Shown one piece after another: positions 12,692-24,700 of a DNA stretch of 64,000 bases. How positions within the stretch are numbered: the stretch's first letter is position 1; each line of letters starts with the position of its first letter. Position numbers and translations under genes: made by a program. Origin of the DNA: Candolleomyces eurysporus (lineage: Eukaryota > Basidiomycota > Agaricomycetes > Agaricales > Psathyrellaceae); contig JANBPK010000748.1 in assembly GCA_027579435.1 (NCBI GenBank), positions 1 through 64,000 on the forward strand, written 5' to 3'. Under the pieces are notes generated by a model. That model had not been told where the DNA came from, did not search any database, and saw only the letters and a list, made by a program, of their open reading frames with translations.

Positions 12692-15514
12692 AAGAGAGGA
12701 TGGAACTAACCTTGCCGGAAGTAAGCGCTCTCCTCGCATTGTTCAGCCAGTTTGTCGGCCTTGAGGCCGGTATTTGGCTTGAACCCAGCGAGAACATAAG
12801 TTGTTAAGCGCTTGTGTTGCCTGTGTTCGCTTTCCATCGAGACTTGGATTGTTTGCCAGAGAATCTGCAGGTGCAGATAGTCCATCCACACCTGAAAGGA
12901 TGGAAAAGGGCGGTCTCGGAGGCAAGCGGCAAGAACAGCGTTTCTTCGGCAATCAAAGGCCGGTGTTTAGGTTGGAAGACTGCGGCAAATATCTCCTCCG
13001 AGTCAGTTCGACTCTTTTACCTTGCTTTTACCTGTTCTTCCATCTCATTCACCAAATGATGAGACATATTGCTAGAAGTACTTTGAGAAGCTTTCCTAGC
13101 TAGCCTTCCAACCTTCGACGAAATAGACTCGCCCACAATGTGGCGTTTTCTCTGCTTGGGGCGTGCGGCAGCAATGCGATTGCTTCGCCTCGAATTACCC
13201 TGCACTTTGGAACCACCTTGTCGTCAGNTTTTTTATATCTTNAAAAAAACAGGCCATTTTCAGCTCGTGAAGCGGACGAAGATAGGAAAGAGAACGGCAG
13301 GGAGAATGCTCCGTCTAGACCCAAATGTGCGTCGCCCACTCCAGGGCGCTCTTCGAACCTTAGTCTGATACCCCTTGAGCAAATAGACCGTTTGCTCTGT
13401 GGATTGCACTGCACTAACGAAACGAGCCACGCCCACGACACCGTATGCAACTCAAGAACTCAGCCAGCGAAGGTAAGCTACCCTCGATGCGCGAAGATCT
13501 GTCGAGTTGACGGCATACTCGGAAGGGATGGAAAAATCGCACAGCTCCCCCTATTTGCTGTATCCTTCATCCCGGCTTCATACATTTCTGCCTGCCTATC
13601 TACTCGTGTGCAAACGTGCATATCGTTGGCGCCAGCACGGGTTGGATAGCCGCGGTGGCCCAACGCCTCTACCGTCAAACCCCTTCAGAGGCAAGAAGTA
13701 GGCCCGCTCCGTTCCCTCGCAGACGCCAGCCAGTAAATGGCCTATAGCTACGCGTTCAAACGGTAGCTGTGAAGGATTTTTGTTCGGCACTGCGCGTTCC
13801 GAGNCCCCCCTTTTCCCAATCTCGTGCCCCCAAGCAACACAGCATACATCGAAAACGCGGGGTCCCTGACCTTTAACCTCACCCTCGGACGAAGAGCCCC
13901 AAGAGCCCGGCACCAAGGTGGGCGAAACATTTAACATCGTGAAATAACGCTGAAGCAGGGGAACGGGGACGCAGTGAAGATGGCAGCGCCAGTGAACATT
14001 GTACGGAGAAGAGGCGCAAGGGCCGGATTCCGTCACGGTTTCGAGTTGGGACGTTGGAGGACGAACGTATTTTGCACCGATTCGGAGCTGGAGGCCGGGG
14101 CGATGCGTGGCTCGGAAGAGGAAGAGCCGAGCGGGGAGTGAGGGTCGAGAGTGTGTGTTTGATCACGGCGAGGATGCGGAAGGGTTTCAGTTCTGAGGAT
14201 GAGGACGATAACGTGGGAGGGGCCAGGAAGAACAGCTACACAGATCGGGTCACCTCTTTTGCGCCAAAACCGCCGTCAGAGGGGCTTCCTTGGAAATGAA
14301 CGACAAACGAGAGGCACTAAGGTCCTATCAATAGGGTAAGTAACGATCGCTATCACTTGTCAGGTATTCCACTGACCTGGGACTCGGTGTCCGGAGCTCC
14401 AAGCCAGCCTCATGATGCTTCTTTCTCTTCGGCCAGCCCCATTGATAAGTCTCTGGGAAAACCAACGAATTTATCAGTAACTCATTTGCTCCAAAATATG
14501 AGCAATAACGAATAACAAACGCGCACATCGGATTGCCACTTCGGTGCCACTACCGACGTAGGAAGAGGCTCTTGAGGCGAACGACCAATGAAAGAGCTCA
14601 TGATCAAGGCCACGCTAATAGGGTGAGTAACACCTCAGTTATCTGCAGCTGATTCGGTGTCCCAGCTCCAGGCCTGCCTTCCCCTCGGCCCTTCGACCGC
14701 ATCGGCGACTCCCCTGGAAATTAACGAATCCCTCAATAGATCGCTTTCCCTGGAATTTTGAACGACAAGCGAGGAAACCAGAACAGCATTAGAACAACTG
14801 TGTGTTCTTCCTTCAACTTGTCCGCCTATACTGAATTTCAGACAGACGGACGGGGAGGTTCAGGCCACTCCGTGGCTTGACTTGTCGCACTGTTGCACTA
14901 GGTCGTTGCTCTGATCGATACTGTGTAGCGCAAGTTTATTGAGAAATCTAAAATGGAGATTAGATATTTCCTGCTTCCGATACTATCACCTAGGCGCTCA
15001 CAACACGATGTGTTGCACACAGGCCATGAGGCATTCCGACACTTTCCGAAAACGCCGAAGCATTCTTGTTTGCGATTTGACGCTCATTCAGGAAACGCAG
15101 CCGGACTTGACCAGAGCCTCACGAAAGCCGTGTGCGTGCCAATTAGGTCCAAGTAGAGCCCCACATCCCGTAATGAATCGCAGACTCGCAGAGATAGCAC
15201 CAGAACGGACAACGTTCCATATAGAAGTCGATGTTAGCGCCCCAAAGATGGGTACGAGACGGGAGAAGCTCAGCGGACGGCCCGCACGGGGAATGCTGTT
15301 CCAAATGTTGCGCGAAATGAATTGAACGACTGAGCATGGCCGCGCTATCAAATCACGGGGCAACAACGCTGTGCAGGTGATATGCACCATATCTGGACGT
15401 CTCGCTTGTCACATATGAGAGCACAACGGCCGTGATGTTACCTTTTAGCCCATCAACGCCTTCCTCTCACCGAATCCCATCGTACGCGAATTCAACGCTA
15501 TAATCCGAACGACG
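12692..15514. other. Gene-poor interval with short diverged repeats
   Basis: About 2.8 kb with no supported gene. Three of the window's seven N characters lie here (13228, 13242, 13804), each beside a mononucleotide run. Open frames at 13100-13650 and 14939-15390 show no domain or plausible splice structure. The last 500 bp form the upstream region of the TPR-CHAT gene; CpG is normal here and drops sharply near 15600. Confidence 0.5.
14280..14730. repeat. Diverged direct repeat, spacing about 290 bp
   Basis: The block around 14330-14470 recurs near 14617-14730. Shared landmarks in the same order are aatagggt(a/g)agtaac, ctcggtgtcc-like, agctcca, cctcgg-like and aacgaat. Indels of tens of bases separate the copies. 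A third trace, gaacgacaa(a/g)cgag, occurs at about 14299 and 14760. The origin is unknown. Confidence 0.55.
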
Positions 15515-18500
15515 ATGGACTTGGAGGCGCTTCTTAGGTACGCTTGCACTCACATGGTGTATTTGGGATACCAATGACTAAATGCAATTCCGCAGCTCCC
15601 TCAATTTGACTGACAACCAGGGCAACAAAAGGTGAGTTAAATGTCTTATAGAATGACAGCTCCCTGACAAAGCTTCTTCAGCCAATTCTACTTGACAGGT
15701 ATGAACAACTATTCTGCGGATCATTCATCTCACAAACTATGATACTCACTTTGGATGGCTGTGGCAGACATTTCTCTCAAGTGCGAAGACAGTGACACCA
15801 ACAGTGCGCATCAGACATTGAACATTACAAGACTTGTCATATTTGGCCTGGACGATGACCCAGATACTGGAAGTTGCTTTCAACTGGTTCAAGCTGGTCA
15901 CAGGCAATGGAAAGTTGAGGGTTACATTAAACTGTAAGCCAATGCATTGACTTTACATTTTTGTCCTAGAATCAAAGCTAACAAGAACTTGTTCCAAGTG
16001 CTAGTGGAATGAATGGCCTTGAAATCATTGCTCAGTCTGAAGAAGGCTCAGACATAGGATCCTTGAAGTTGGACTCTATCAAGATGCACACAGCTGCAAA
16101 TAGCTTGGAACATGGTAAGCAGTTCAAAGATTTGGGTTTTAGCAGAAGAGATTCTAACTAAGCAATACTGATTTCAATTTCTAGGTCATAGTCAGAGAAT
16201 GGAGACTATTGATGAGGGGTTACACCTGACTCTGTTGTGGGATATGTGTGAGGTACCATCAGAGACAATCACAACATTGGAAGGCAAGTGATTGCGCTCA
16301 GAAGTGAGGAAAACTTTATTGATTTCATGCAGAGCTCCTTGCCTTTCTTACCAGCCATGGAGATCAGCTCATGGAAAGCTTCAATCGCACTGGTGACCTT
16401 GCTGATGTGGCTGAAGCAATTGCAGCACACCAAAGAGTAGTTGAGCTTACTCCACCAGGCCATGAAGATCTCCCTGCCCATTTTGGCAACCTTGGAAACT
16501 CATTCTTAGCTCGTTTTGAGCATGCTGGGGAGCTTTCTGACATTGCTGGTGCAATTAATGCACACCAGAAAGCTGTTGAACTCACCCCCTCAGGCCATGT
16601 AGGCCTCCCTTCCCGTTTTAACAACCTTGGGAGCTCATTCTCAGCTCGCTTTAAACATACTGGAGAGCTTTCTGACATCACTGATGCAATTACAGCACTC
16701 CAGAAAGCAGTTGAGCTCACTCCCTCCGGCCACACCAATCTCCCTACATTTCTTACCAACCTTGGAAACTCACTCATGTTCCGGTTCCAGTACACTCACA
16801 ATCTTTCTGACATTTCTGATGCCATTGCAGCACACCAGAAAGCAGTTGAACTGACTCCCCCAGATCATGCCAAGGTTCCTTGGTGTTTCAACAACCTTGG
16901 AAACTCATTCTTAGTTCGCTTTCAGTGCACTGGAGATCTTGATGACATTGCCAATGCAATCACAGCACACCAAAAAGCAGTTGAGCTTACTCCTGCAGGC
17001 CATGCCAAGCTGTCTTGGTATTTAAACAGCCTTGGAAACTCACTCTCAGCTTGCTATAACCGCACTGGGAAGCTTTCTGACATTGCTGCTGCAATTTCTG
17101 CACAACAGAAAGCAGTTGAGCTCACTCCCTTGGACCATGCAGACCTCCCTTTCCGGTCCAGCAATCTTGGGAACTTATTTTCAGCTCGCTTTGAGCACAC
17201 TGGAGAACTGCGTGACATTGCTGATGCTATTGCTGCACAACAGAAAGCAGTTGAGCTCACTCCCTTGGGCCATGCTAACCTTCCCATTCTTTTCAACAAC
17301 CTTGGGAACTCTTTCTTATCTCGTTTTGAGCACACCCAAGAGCTTTCTGACATTTGTGGTGCAATTGAAGCACTTCGAAAAGCCACTGAGCTCACTCCAT
17401 CAGGCCATGCCAACCTCCCTCTATGTTTGAACAACCTTGGAAGCTCACTCTTAGCTCGCTTTGAACACACTGGAGAGAGTGCTGACATTGCTGATGCAAT
17501 TTTAGCACACCAAAAAGCAGTTGAGCTTACTCCCTCAGGCCATGCCAACCTCCCTGCTCTTTTCACCAACCTTGGAAATTCATTTTTATGCCACTTCAAG
17601 CACACTAAAGAGCTTTCTCACATTTCCAAGGCTGTTGCAGCCCACCAGAAAGCAGTTGAGCTCACTCCTTTAGGCCATGCCAACCTCCCTTCTTGCTTGG
17701 ACAGTCTTGGAAACTCACTCTCAACTCGATTTCAGCAGACTGGAGAGCTTTCTGATATTGCTGATGCAATTGCTGCACATCAGAAAGCAGTTGAGCTCAT
17801 TCCCCCAGGCCATGCAGGCCTCCCTTCTTGTTTCAACAACCTTGGGAACTCATTTTCAGCACGCTTTAAGCATTTTGGAGAGCAATCTGACATTGCTGAT
17901 GCAATTGCTGCATTCCAGAAAGCAATTGAGCTCACCCCCTCAGGCCATGCCAACCTCCTTTTGCTTTTCACCAACCTTGGAAACTCATTCTTATCTTGCT
18001 TCAAGCACACCCAAAACCTTTCTGACATTGCCAATGCAGTGTCTGCATACCAGAAAGCAGTTGAGCTTACTCCTCCAGGTCATATCAAAGCTCCCTGGTG
18101 CTTAAACAACCTTGGAAGCTCGTTCTCAGCTCGCTTTGAGCACACTGGAGAGCTTTCTGACATTTCTGATGCAATTGTTGCACACCAGAAAGTAGTTGAG
18201 CTCACTCCCCCAGATCATGCAAACCTCCCTTTCTATTTCAATAATCTTGGGAACTCATTCTCAGCTCGCTTTAAGCATACTGAAAAGCTTTCTGACATTT
18301 CTGATGCCATAGCAGCATTTCAAAAAGCAGTTGAGCTTACTCCTTTAGGCCATGACAGCCTCCCTTCACTTTTCACAAACCTTGGAAACTCATTCTCATT
18401 ATGCTTTGAGCACACTGGAAAGCTCCCTGACATTGCTGGTGCAATTGCAGCACACCAGAAGGCAGTTGAACTCACTCCCTCAGGTCATGCTAAGCTCCCA

Positions 18501-21340
18501 TTCTGTTTGAATGATCTTGGAAACTCATTCTCAGCCCGGTTCAAGCACACTGGAGAGCTTTCTGACATTGCTAAAGCAATTGCTGCACATCAGAAAACAG
18601 TTAAGCTCACTCCCTTGGATCATGCAGACCTTCCTTCCCACTTCAACAACCTTGCAAGTTCATTCTCAGCTCGCTTTAAGCATACTGCAGAACTTTCTGA
18701 CATTTCTGGTGCAATTGCTGCACACCAAAAGGCAGTTGAGCTCACTCCCACAAACCATGCCAACCTCCCTTTCCTTTTCACCAATCTTGGAAACTCATTT
18801 TCATGTCGCTTTGAGCACACTGGAGATCTTTCTGACATTGCTGATGCAATTGCAGCGCATCAGAAAGCAGTTGAGCTCACCCCTGCAGGCCATCCCAAGG
18901 TCCCTTGGTGTCTCAATAACCTTGGAAGTTCATTCTTACTTCGCTTCAAGTGCACTAGAGACCATTATGATATTGCTAATGCAATTTCAGCGCACCAGAA
19001 GGCAGTTGAACTCACTCCCTCAGGCCATGCATATCTCCCTTCCCGTTTCAACAATCTTGGGATATCATTCTCAAGTCGCTTCAAGCACACTGGAAATGTT
19101 TCTGATATTGCTGATGCAATTGCTGCACACCAGAAGGCAGTTGAGCTTACTCCCACAGGCCATGCAAGACTCCCTTTGTTCTTCACCAACCTTGGAAACT
19201 CATTCTTGTGTTGCTTTGACCGCACCAAAAAGCTTTCTAGCATTGCTGATGCCATTGCAGCCCACCAAAAAGCAGTTGAACTTGCTCCTTCAGGACATGC
19301 CAAGGTCCCTTTGGTTCTAACAAATCTTGGAAATTCATTGTTAGCTCGCTTTGAGCACACTAGGGACCCTTATGACATTGCCTATGCAATTGCAGCATGC
19401 CAGAAAGCAGTCAAGCTCACTCCCCCAGGCCATGCGGATCTTCCTTCCCGTTTCATCAGTCTTGGGACCTCATTCCAGGTCTTCTCAAATGTGACAGGAA
19501 GTCATCACAGTTTGAACAGCAGCATTAACTATTACATGTTTGCAGCAACCTGTAGTTTTGGTGCTCCATCAATCAGATTAAAAGCTGCCACACATTGGGC
19601 ACAATCATTATATCAGCATTATCCTCAGTCACCACAGACTATCATGGCTTTTTCAGCTGCCATAGATCTGATCTCTCTAGTAGCAGGTCTGGAGCAGACT
19701 GTGGAGCACCGTCATACACAGCTGCATACATGGTGCTCTGGTTTTGTTCTTGAGGCTGCAGCAGCTGCATGCTGTTTAGGTCAAAAAGATAAAGCTTTGG
19801 AATGGCTTGAGCAAGGCCGGTGTCTTGTCTGGACCCAGCTGAACAAACTCCGCACACCCCTTGACAATCTTCGGATGCACAACAACCATCTGGCACAGCA
19901 GTTCTTGGATGTTTCAAGAAGACTGGACACTGCTGCATCACGACATAGCCCATTAGACATTGACATGACCATATCAGACAAGATCACACTGCAGGGTGAA
20001 GCTCAAGCACATCTGAAGTTGGCAAAAGAGTGGGATCAGCTTCTTCACTCTATACGAACCACCATTCCAGGCTTTGAAAATTTCCTCAAACCCCTCCCTT
20101 GTTCCACCCTTCTCCAACACCTTCCAGACTCAGGGCCTATTATTGTCATTAATGTCCATAAGAGCCAGTGTGATGCCATTGCACTTTTGGCTGGACTTGA
20201 TGAACCTTTACATATTCCTTTACCCAGCTTCTCTATGAACAAGGCCAATAGGTACTGCCAAGACATGATTTCCCACTTGGAATACCATGACTTGCGCATG
20301 AGAGCAGTCCAGCTTGAGATAGAAGACAACTATCCAGAGAGGGCCATAAAACCAACAACAAATAGGCAGCTGCATAGTAAACATCTTGTATCCAATATTC
20401 TGGAGGGTCTCTGGAAGGATGTAGTGAAACCAATATTGGATGCACTAGCATTCTCAGTAAGTCCTTTCTATGTAATAGAATGCTTCCATTCTGACTGCAG
20501 TGATAGAGGTTACAATCAACATCTACAACTGAGCTATCAAGGATCTGGTGGTGCCCTACAGGTCCTCTGGCATTTCTACCCCTTCATGCAGCTGGAATAT
20601 ACACAAACAGCAACTCTGAAAGCATCCTTGATTATGCTGTCTCATCCTATACTCCAACCATCACTTCTCTTGCCCACAGAGTCAAAAATAGGACTGCAAC
20701 CAATGCAGATGTCTCTGGATTACTCCTGACATGCCAGCCAGATGCACCTGGTTTTTCCTCTATCCCAGGAACCAGAACAGAAGTTCAATCAATTTATGAC
20801 CAGGTCATTAAGCATGGTGTGAGAGCCCAAAGCCTTGAGGGAAGTGCTCTTACAGTTGAGAAAGCTCTCAAGTACATGGAGGAGTTCAGCAGCATCCATA
20901 TGGCATGTCATGCGTCCCAGAACTATAAAAAGCCTCTTCAAAGTCGTTTCCTTTTCCATGATGGCCCCCTTACCCTCTCCAAAATTATGCAGAAGAATCT
21001 CAAGAATGCTGACTTTGCTTTCTTGTCTGCATGTCAAACAAGCACTGGGGAGGAAAATCTCTCAGATGAAGTTGTCCATCTGGCTGCTGGAATGCTGGCA
21101 GCTGGATATTGTCGAGTTGTGGCCACTATGTGGGCTATTGGAGATGGCCATGCACCAGAGCTTGCAAAGGACTTTTATTGTTATCTACTAACCCATCAAG
21201 TTACAGTTAGTGATGCCAGTTTTGATGGATCTTGCTCTGCCCATGCCCTCCATTACGCTATACAGCAGATGAGGCAGAGACTTGATAATTCCCAGAAATC
21301 ACTGCTTGCTTGGATTCCATATGTGCATTTTGGTTTTTGA
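15515..21340 (+). CDS. TPR-CHAT protein (23 TPR-like repeats plus CHAT protease domain)
   Basis: Eight exons (15515-15537, 15596-15631, 15682-15698, 15768-15933, 15999-16114, 16185-16283, 16333-20456, 20507-21340) join in phase to about 1804 aa. Residues 1-150 look like a beta-rich, C2-like domain. Residues 184-1218 are 23 TPR-like units of exactly 45 residues with consensus features LGNSF and HQKAVELTP. A helical linker precedes the C-terminal CHAT domain, a caspase/separase-fold peptidase; the dyad is present as His1662 (HMACHASQN) and Cys1703 (FLSACQTSTG). CHAT proteins cleave partner proteins, and in bacteria and fungi several serve in immunity or regulated cell death; the substrate here is unknown. 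One intron (16284-16332) is GC..AG. The gene is strongly CpG-depleted compared with its neighbours. It is convergent with GCN2. Confidence 0.88.
16426..19530 (+). repeat. 23 tandem 135-bp repeats encoding TPR-like units
   Basis: The anchor cacaccagaaagcagttgag-like sequence recurs every 135 bp from 16426 to 19396, exactly 22 intervals, so 23 units with no net indel. The last unit is degenerate. From unit 9 on, units fall into three alternating classes, marked LFTNLGNSF, (P/S)WCLNNLG-like and RFNNLG-like, giving a 405-bp super-period. Confidence 0.9.
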
Positions 21341-21732
21341 ATTATGCATCTTTCATTGCACCATTTAGGTTTGTGCTTCTTCTCATTCAGCTCAGCTCAA
21401 GCAGTAACTGATTTTCTTTTGGCTAGGCTTTGAACTTGAGAATCTTGGTTTTTCTTTATGTATGTAGTTTGCTGTATGATATCTATTCCCATATCCTGTC
21501 TTTCTACCAAGGTTTACCCATTCTAGTAGCTGCTCCATCCTGTATTATGTTATGCACTCAGCACTCTCAATGTGTAAATGAGTCCTTGCTTGGAATTAAA
21601 ATAAGCCCTCGAATCTACACCAGGGATGCAGGGTAATCATGAGCAGAATATTGAAATGTAATTCTGGTAACTATCATAAATTATCTTACAGATTCGATAG
21701 CAAGCGTAGTCCTTCTGTTGGATAACATAGAC
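21341..21732. other. Convergent 3' intergenic region
   Basis: AT-rich spacer between the stops of TPR-CHAT (plus) and GCN2 (minus). CpG is still scarce to about 21600 and then recovers. No gene was seen. Confidence 0.5.
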
Positions 21733-24700
21733 TCATGTTAAAGGAACTAACCCCACCCTCTCCTCTTTCACACCGAATGCTATCACCCATGCCCATCCCT
21801 CATTCTTCCGCTTCATGAATGCCTCCCTGACCTGCAATGCATAACCACCCTGGCCAGTTGGAAAAGTTCCAATCATACCCTTCCACACCTCTTCTTCTGT
21901 TAACCAAGCCGCACTCTTACATATCACGTCGAAGATGACTCCAGGAACATCAATGGCAATAGTAGGCATTCCAGCTTGAATTGAAGCTTTCACCTGATTT
22001 GCCGTTTCAAATGCCCTGTCACCCAAAAGGTGCTTGACGTGCCTGCGCTGCTTCTTGATATCAGCGGGCAAGAGAAGCTGAACTTCGCTAGCATGTTGGG
22101 AATGAGAGGCGTTTAGGGAGGAGTCCTTCATGCTCCCGGGATGGTGGACACTCATGAGCGGAGGGTCGACAGAGCCTTGAGCTCCATAGGTTGACAGATC
22201 TACTCGTTTCTGTTCGGCGATGTGGTGTTGAAGCCAGCCAACGAGCTCAGCGCGGGAAACTACGGCGTTACATGAGTGAATACTGTCCAATAGAAAAGGA
22301 ACNAAAAAATCTCACCATCGTGTTCAGCTCCAGTTAGAATGCTCTTGACCTTGAAGGCGGCTTGCGAGCCTTTACTCATTCTTGGTCTTGGACAGACAGT
22401 GAACCTGACGACGCTCCTATCAGTGATATTTCATGCCACAAGGAACAAGGTTTACTTACAGAATACCCTCCCGTTCACATACACTCTCCATTCTCTCATT
22501 CTCCACATCCCCGATCGCACTCTCATACATAATATCAGCGCTAATCCCATACGCCCATAGATTCGCCACCACTTCCATCCTCTCCTGCAGATATCCCCGA
22601 TGGTACGACACCACATACACGTCACACCTCCTCGGACTCCAGTACCCAAACGACCGCTCCTCTTTGATGAGATTCTTCACATAACCGCTTTGAAACAGTG
22701 CAAGCTGAGCGAGAATACGCTCCAACGCAACCTGCAGTCCCATAGCGCACAGTGGTGATGATGACGTTGAGGACGACGAGGATCCCATCGCAACGAACTC
22801 CGACTGTTGCAACGACGACAACGACGGTGGAAGGGTAGGCTTCAGAGGGGACTGCCGCGCGATCAGATTGTCGTATCTTCCACCAGCAGCCAGGACATTA
22901 CTCGGCTTGGTCTTGTGGACGACCTCGAAAATGATTCCGTCCTTGAAATGGCTGTGATGACTCCCCAACATCAGCGGGTGAATGGTGATCACCCTATCCA
23001 CGCCCGCCCACACAGCATGTTGTAAGGTCACCTTGAGTTCGTTGAGAGCAGGTTTGAGAAGCGGTAGAATAGGTGAAGATATCTTCTCCAGCTTGGCGAT
23101 GACTTCTTCGAGGTCCTCTTCTGGATAAGCATGAAAGCTGTTGAGCATTCCGCAACATCGATACAGAATTACGACGAGTCACTAACCAGGTTCGTTGAGT
23201 AACTCCAGATCGTCCACCACGCTCCTCAGCAACCCCTTCCTCATCAAGAGCGTCCTCTTGTGCACGAGGCTAGTCTTGCTTTGCGTCAAGATCTCGACGA
23301 CGGCACTCCGTTGCTCAGCAGAGACTCTCCCCAGGGCCACTTCGACGACTAAAATAGTGGATAATCAATGAGTCGAAGAAATCATCGCAGAAACAGGAAT
23401 ACGCACTCGTTGAATGGGAGACATGAATGTTGTACGTCTGGTTGAGATTGGGGAAGCTGTTCAATATGTTATTCATAACGGCTATCATCTCTGCACCCGA
23501 AGCGATGGGCCCATGTTCCAAGTCTTGGGTAATGATATCGAACACGGCTGCCTTCTGAATCAACGGATGGCCTGCAACAGGACTAGCAAGGCATCAGCTT
23601 CAAAATTTGAACGCGGTAGGGAAAAGAAAACATACTTGGGTCTGAAGACGTTGGTAATATGATACCTCTTGATTCTCGTAACGTTCCCCTTCGCCGCCAG
23701 CCTCGCGAATGGGACCAGCAAGTTACTTGGCAAGGTGACGAGATTTCCCATGCGATCGATGAACGTAGCCTGATTCTTCTCGTCCTCCCTATCAACAACG
23801 GGCATGAGCAAAGGAGGCTCCATGTCGACTGCTCCGTGCAGCTTGAATATCGCTGCTAGCCGTTCTTGGACAGCGTCCGTCAATGATAGGTATTCTGGAC
23901 GCTCGAGATCTTTGTCATAGAGGAATCCACGGGAGGCCTTCGTTGGTTGATTGAAGAGGAGAGAAAGGACGGCTTGGTGGTGGGGTGTGTCCGGTTTCGC
24001 TGCCGTGCAGTCAATAGGTCAGAGTAATGATATGGCGGCGAGACAGAGGGCATACCCATCATGCTCAGCGCCTGGTTGAAATACTCGTCCTCGACACGTG
24101 GCGGTAGCAGAGGACTTTGGGATAGATCGATGGCACTCGGCCGCTTTTCAGGATCGTGCTGAAGCAGCCAGGTGATGACTGCAAGTCGAAGTGGTAAACG
24201 AAATGGAAAGGCACACGAGAAGCGCTCGAAGAATCACTCACTTTCTCTCTGACGCGTCCGATGTGGCTCCCAAGAGGAAGGGAAGAATATACCAGGCTTT
24301 CGCAAATTCTCGAGCACAGCAATGCGCTCTGAGCCAGTTGAAAACAGGTAATTCATCTCAAAGAACACGATCTATCACATTCAAAGTAAGTAGGAAAACG
24401 AGGCTTCCACAAACGAAGAAAACTGACCCCGAGACTGTACATATCTGCCTTGCTATGACTCCGAGGTGCACGACTTCTGCCTCTGAACTGGATCTCAGGC
24501 GCAATGTACAAGCGCGTCCCAACCTCTAATGAGGCAAAGTTAGTCTCGTGCAAACAGCTGGGGAAGAGAGACGAACCTAAAGTCATATCTCCGTCTAGGC
24601 TGACGACGTTCAGAGATACGTCAGAAGGATCGACAGCGGCGAGGCTGGACGTTGCGAGACCGAAATCACCAACTGCATGGGTCACGATTGAGCTCGATGT

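Noticed and set aside
9098..15514. tRNA or rRNA genes in the gene-poor interval
   Set aside because: No T-loop and acceptor combination was found by eye; a tRNA search program would be decisive.
16364..19360. Several minus-strand and alternative-frame repeats of up to 269 codons
   Set aside because: They mirror the 135-bp TPR repeat on the other strand or in another frame; splice structure and CHAT homology support only the plus frame.
16426..19530. Regular 135-bp repeat array as a CRISPR
   Set aside because: Repeats are contiguous and coding, with no unique spacers, in a eukaryotic gene.
22456..24062. Histidyl-tRNA synthetase as a separate gene
   Set aside because: The HisRS-like block lies in frame within GCN2 between its kinase and C-terminal domains, as in all Gcn2 proteins.
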